Origin: Hyphomonadaceae bacterium UBA1001
GTDB lineage: Bacteria; Pseudomonadota; Alphaproteobacteria; Caulobacterales; Aquidulcibacteraceae
Assembly (NCBI GenBank): GCA_002291875.1
Contig: DBAV01000051.1
Location: 1-5,123 of the forward strand
Direction of reading: 5' to 3'
Length of the DNA: 5,123 nt
The notes below the pieces were generated by a model, which saw only the letters and a list, made by a program, of their open reading frames with translations, did not search any database and was not told the origin of the DNA. Of this stretch, positions 4,949 to 5,123 are shown piece after piece. Made by a program: the position numbers and the translations under genes. Position 1 is the stretch's first letter. Each line of letters begins with the position of its first letter.

Positions 4949-5123
4949 TCAGTCGGTGTGGCCGACGGCGGCGTGGGCGGTGGCGGGGATGGCGTCGCGG
5001 ATCGCTCGGCGCACCGCACCCACGCGCTCGCTGTCGGCCTGGATCGGCCAGGGGGGCAGCACGACCTGCTGGCCCTCCACCGTCACCGTCGCCGCCGTCG
5101 CCCCGCCCCCGATCGGCGGCATC
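4949..5123 (-). CDS. C-terminal end of an unrecognised protein (partial)
   Basis: The minus-strand frame runs from the window edge to TGA at 4949-4951. Nearly every codon ends in G or C and second positions are much lower in GC, the pattern of the confirmed genes here, so it is very probably coding. The visible end includes VTVEGQQVVLPPW, then ERVGAVRRAIRDAIP, and ends AVGHTD: a strand-like piece followed by a probable amphipathic helix. An in-frame ATG lies at 5122, so a 57-residue protein is possible, but the frame stays open to the edge and a longer protein is more likely. I recognise no family. It lies on the same strand as the regulator but is separated by about 245 bp, a hairpin and a strong promoter, so it is probably a separate transcript. 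Confidence 0.65.
   Translation of the reverse strand, partial: MPPIGGGATAATVTVEGQQVVLPPWPIQADSERVGAVRRAIRDAIPATAHAAVGHTD

Larger units (their letters stand above)
4809..5123 (+). other. Doubtful divergent open frame, no stop before the window edge
   Basis: From ATG at 4809 a frame stays open for 105 codons to the edge, divergent from the regulator. Over the first 47 codons (to 4949), which have no gene opposite, about 74% of third positions are G or C against about 53% of second positions. This is weakly protein-like but below the neighbours. The first residues look plausible (MALFGDEAMVGPLGDFD). Against it, there is no ribosome binding site, and from 4949 it lies antisense to a frame with much stronger coding character. 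It may be a chance frame or a decayed gene start. I recognise no family. Confidence 0.2.

Overview
The window is about 5.1 kb of very GC-rich DNA. Its coding frames end almost every codon in G or C. A class II EPSP synthase gene lying back-to-back with an FYDLN-type acidic zinc-ribbon gene is a familiar alphaproteobacterial arrangement, so an alphaproteobacterium, probably Rhodobacterales-like, is the best guess. No rRNA, tRNA, CRISPR array or transposase gene is visible.

Layout. Positions 1-145 are non-coding and hold a palindromic dispersed-type repeat (54-132) plus the end of a second copy (14-32). Next comes aroA on the minus strand (146-1465). A 118 bp divergent control region with a 7 bp inverted repeat follows, then the FYDLN-type gene on the plus strand (1584-2090). 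The 186 bp convergent gap 2091-2276 holds three hairpins and no gene. A minus-strand pair follows: a von Willebrand factor A (VWA) protein (2277-3596), and upstream of it a MerR-like regulator (3856-4704) with a textbook sigma-70 promoter (TTGACA, 17 bp, TATATA) at 4768-4796. The 259 bp between the two genes contains a possible RNA pseudoknot. The right edge carries the last 57 or more codons of an unrecognised minus-strand gene (stop at 4949) and a doubtful divergent open frame (from 4809).

How the genes may work together. aroA supplies the shikimate pathway; the FYDLN protein is of unknown function. The regulator and the VWA gene look like one functional unit, the regulator being transcribed first. 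The most notable observation is that the C-terminal tail of the VWA protein repeats the wing and following helices of the regulator's MerR-like domain: KEA(F/Y)Y(S/G)A, then LGx(V/L)LMTRE, then YxxRKxAE. The order is the same in both proteins, there is one 10-codon insertion in the VWA copy, and the similarity extends to DNA. This suggests either a shared or duplicated module or molecular mimicry: the VWA protein may bind the regulator or the regulator's partner. That function is inferred; the sequence similarity is directly visible.
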